The notes under the pieces are model-generated. The model was not told the origin of the DNA, searched no databases, and saw only the letters and a program-made list of their open reading frames with translations. Position numbers and translations under genes: made by a program. Source: CAZNLL01 sp964573885 (GTDB lineage: Bacteria > Desulfobacterota > DSM-4660 > Desulfatiglandales > Desulfatiglandaceae). Taken from it: a stretch of 7,094 nt of DNA. Location: contig CAZNLL010000166.1 of assembly GCA_964573885.1 (NCBI GenBank), positions 1-7,094 of the forward strand, in the 5' to 3' direction. This document shows, piece after piece, positions 6,644 to 7,094 of this stretch; position 1 is the first letter of the stretch; each line of letters begins with the position of its first letter.

Positions 6644-6678
6644 TTGCAAATCCCTTTTAAGTTCTTATTATATATAAT
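6644..6678 (+). promoter_or_regulatory. Candidate promoter of the fmdB-like gene
   Basis: TTGCAA (6644-6649) is followed after 16 bases by TATTAT (6666-6671), a reasonable sigma70-type pair. A perfect TATAAT also lies at 6673-6678, but has no good -35 box at the right distance. Transcription would start between about 6678 and 6686, giving a leader of roughly 100 bases. Confidence 0.42.
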
Positions 6679-6680
6679 AA
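6665..6680. repeat. Perfect 16-bp AT-only palindrome over the -10 region
   Basis: TTATTATA (6665-6672) is followed without a gap by its exact reverse complement TATAATAA (6673-6680). It overlaps both candidate -10 boxes of the fmdB-like gene. It could be a repressor operator, or simply a product of AT-rich promoter sequence. Confidence 0.55.
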
Positions 6681-6733
6681 CGTCATGTTCAGGTCATTAA
6701 CCGACCCTTTGATAGCATAAGACCCTTTTAGGT

Positions 6734-6751
6734 TTCCCACCCCGGTGGGAA
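6734..6751 (+). promoter_or_regulatory. Perfect hairpin in the leader of the fmdB-like gene
   Basis: TTCCCACC (6734-6741) and GGTGGGAA (6744-6751) are exact reverse complements separated by CC; as RNA, seven base pairs with a CCCG loop is the likelier form. It lies 30 bases before the ATG and inside the predicted transcript. No T-run follows it, so it is not a standard terminator. It could be an RNA control element or a dyad operator. Confidence 0.45.
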
Positions 6752-6781
6752 TCACAAGCTGGTTTCGCGAGGGAGTAAAAA

Positions 6782-6994
6782 ATGCCTATTTACGAATTCA
6801 AATGCAAGCAGTGCGGTCATGTGTTTGAGCAATTATGCATCCGGAGCACTGATGAAAAAGACGCCCCCTGCCCTTCTTGTGGAAACAGGAAGACTGAAAA
6901 ACTCCTTTCCACATTTTGCTCAACCGGTTCCAGCAAAGGAGGAAACCTGAATTCGGGACTGTCCTCTTGTGCCCCCTCGGGCGGGTTTTCTTGA
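6782..6994 (+). CDS. FmdB-family zinc-ribbon protein
   Basis: This 70-residue protein begins MPIYEFKCKQCGHVFE, the hallmark start of the FmdB-type zinc-ribbon family. Two knuckles, Cys8-Cys11 (CKQC) and Cys30-Cys33 (CPSC), would bind one zinc ion. Residues 37-46 (KTEKLLSTFC) match the family's region after the ribbon. The Ser/Gly-rich tail ending CAPSGGFS is also common in these small proteins. The family is named after a putative regulator in formamidase/amidase operons, but most members have no proven role, so no specific function is given. A strong ribosome site GAGGGAG lies six bases before the ATG. It seems to be transcribed alone, from its own promoter, behind the TRAP operon terminator. 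No amidase gene is in view. Confidence 0.9.
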   Translation: MPIYEFKCKQCGHVFEQLCIRSTDEKDAPCPSCGNRKTEKLLSTFCSTGSSKGGNLNSGLSSCAPSGGFS

Positions 6995-7006
6995 GCCTAA
7001 GTCCCC

Positions 7007-7025
7007 GTGCAGCCGGAGGCTGCAT
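7007..7025 (+). terminator. Hairpin after the fmdB-like gene, possible terminator
   Basis: TGCAGCC (7008-7014) and GGCTGCA (7018-7024) form a perfect seven-pair stem with a GGA loop, and a G-T pair can extend it at 7007/7025. It begins 13 bases after the stop codon. There is no T-run after it, so it may act as a 3'-end stabilising hairpin or a Rho-linked stop. Bases 7026-7094 show no gene. Confidence 0.35.
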
Positions 7026-7094
7026 CTACCCATGGATGAGGATAAACCCCGTTGTTGCATAAAAGGCGCTTAAGGATTCGGCATTTCCCCTTCT

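Noticed and set aside
6971..6989. GC-rich GCCC/GGGC followed by TTTT at the end of the fmdB-like gene as a terminator
   Set aside because: It lies inside the coding sequence, and the stem and T-run are not adjacent.

Overview
The window reads as an ordinary bacterial chromosomal segment of moderate GC content. The leading suspect is Desulfobacterota (former Deltaproteobacteria), because a TRAP transporter is preceded here by a TatT-type lipoprotein and a second TPR lipoprotein, with an FmdB-type zinc ribbon nearby. That assignment is an inference from gene content and is not proven by the sequence. There is no rRNA, tRNA, CRISPR array, insertion sequence or phage gene that I can support.

Layout. 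Bases 1-54 are the 3' flank of the first gene and hold nothing firm. Bases 55-1379 (minus strand) carry a two-gene, translationally coupled unit. The first gene is an RmlD-family (dTDP-4-dehydrorhamnose-reductase-like) SDR protein whose catalytic Tyr reads Phe and whose catalytic Thr/Ser reads Cys. The second, joined through an ATGA overlap, is a small membrane-anchored protein with an N-terminal DUF1232-like hairpin and a C-terminal J-domain. Bases 1380-1631 are a divergent intergenic region with a candidate minus-strand promoter and helically phased A-tracts.

Bases 1632-6563 (plus strand) carry five tightly packed genes: a 404-residue TPR lipoprotein, a TatT-type TRAP T-component lipoprotein, a DctP/TatP-type periplasmic binding protein, the small membrane subunit DctQ and the large membrane subunit DctM. 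Spacings are 13, 15 and 12 bases and then a 1-base overlap, so this is almost certainly one operon. It encodes a complete TPR-protein-associated TRAP transporter (TPAT). The binding protein would capture a solute in the periplasm, probably with the TPR lipoproteins as a membrane-tethered partner, and hand it to the DctQM ion-coupled permease. The binding protein has Trp where most DctP proteins have the carboxylate-binding Arg, so the substrate may not be an ordinary small carboxylic acid.

Bases 6564-6781 hold a candidate terminator for the TRAP operon and then an AT-rich promoter region and a leader with a perfect hairpin. They precede a small FmdB-family zinc-ribbon gene (6782-6994). The last 100 bases hold a short hairpin and no recognisable gene.
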